A stretch of DNA of 50,584 nucleotides from Thermolongibacillus altinsuensis (GTDB taxonomy: Bacteria > Bacillota > Bacilli > Bacillales > Anoxybacillaceae), in contig NZ_SLUL01000017.1 in NCBI RefSeq assembly GCF_004341205.1, forward strand, positions 1 through 50,584. The letters run 5' to 3'. Below, one piece after another: positions 50,407 through 50,584 of this stretch; the first letter of the stretch is position 1, and the number at the start of each line of letters is the position of its first letter. The translations under genes and the position numbers were made by a program. The notes beneath the pieces are model-generated. The model did no database searches, was not told the origin of the DNA, and worked only from the letters and a program-made list of their open reading frames with translations.

Positions 50407-50435
50407 TTGACGAATAGGATGAAAAATGATATATT
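50407..50435 (+). promoter_or_regulatory. rRNA promoter P2
   Basis: TTGACG (50407-50412), 17 bases, TATATT (50430-50435). A leader follows with a small hairpin TCGCTT/AAGCGA (about 50443-50458) and the antitermination/processing-like TTCCTTGAAAACTG (about 50467-50480) seen in Bacillus rRNA leaders. Confidence 0.85.
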
Positions 50436-50516
50436 GAAAAAGTCGCTTCAAAAAGCGATGAAAATGTTCCTTGAAAACTGAACGAAACAGAAGCGTGAAA
50501 GCTAGTGAGAAAACTT

Positions 50517-50584
50517 TCTATGGAGAGTTTGATCCTGGCTCAGGACGAACGCTGGCGGCGTGCCTAATACATGCAAGTCGAGCG
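50517..50584 (+). rRNA. rrs: 16S ribosomal RNA, 5' end
   Basis: AGAGTTTGATCCTGGCTCAG begins at 50524, which is position 8 of E. coli 16S numbering. ACGAACGCTGGCGGCGTGCC and CATGCAAGTCGAGCG follow. The rest is beyond the window. Confidence 0.97.

Overview
The window is a 50.6-kb stretch of chromosome from a low-GC, endospore-forming Firmicute of the family Bacillaceae. Gene content and order follow Bacillus subtilis from csfB to lysS. The thermophilic Anoxybacillus/Geobacillus/Parageobacillus branch is my guess from protein similarity; this is inference, since no search was run. The left edge is the 3' end of a 5S rRNA and the right edge is the 5' start of a 16S rRNA, so the segment lies between two rRNA operons. 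Apart from abrB, every gene is on the + strand. I see no insertion sequence, prophage or CRISPR array.

Layout. (1) 1-4900: 5S end, gin (csfB), then yaaO-tmk-holB-ricT-yabA (amino-acid decarboxylase, dTMP kinase, clamp-loader delta', RNase Y partner, initiation control). (2) 4900-7393: trmN6-rsmI, convergent abrB, and a 0.5-kb abrB/metS intergenic region rich in Spo0A-box-like sequences. (3) 7394-13165: metS, tatD, yabE, rnmV-ksgA (translation and rRNA maturation). (4) 13203-17657: yabG, a nested inverted-repeat element, veg, ispE, purR, ridA, spoVG. (5) 17742-26108: glmU-prs-ctc-pth-fin-mfd-spoVT. (6) 26178-31411: yabM-yabN-rqcP-yabP-yabQ-divIC-yabR. (7) 31448-36023: tRNA-Met and tRNA-Glu, spoIIE, yabS-yabT. 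(8) 36111-42847: tilS-hpt-ftsH, coaX-hslO-cysK. (9) 42915-50310: folate operon pabB-pabA-pabC-folP-folB-folK, then yazB-dusB-lysS, and tandem rRNA promoters.

How the genes work together. Housekeeping genes for translation, replication, nucleotides and folate are interleaved with sporulation genes for the forespore (gin, fin, yabS-yabT, spoVT), the mother cell (yabG, yabP-yabQ) and the predivisional cell (spoIIE, spoVG, abrB control). Because both kinds share one strand and one read-through path, sporulation genes need insulation from vegetative transcription.

Most interesting observations. (a) Four genes that follow vegetative or unrelated genes (fin, yabS, yabP, ctc) share one geometry: the ribosome-binding site lies in the 3' arm of a hairpin whose 5' arm is upstream of, or inside, the gene's own developmental or stress promoter. 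Read-through RNA would hide the start; RNA from the dedicated promoter would lack the 5' arm and be translatable. The promoter evidence is strong at fin and yabS, partial at yabP and weak at ctc. (b) A 184-bp element of perfect nested inverted repeats lies between yabG and veg (14156-14339) and is followed by a terminator. (c) Five TTCGACA/TGTCGAA sites cluster at 7139-7221 between abrB and metS. (d) The yabE leader can fold into a long branched stem. Compared with my recollection of the B. subtilis order, xpaC-yaaN, darA(yaaQ)-yaaR, yazA, sspF and yacD are absent from their usual places.
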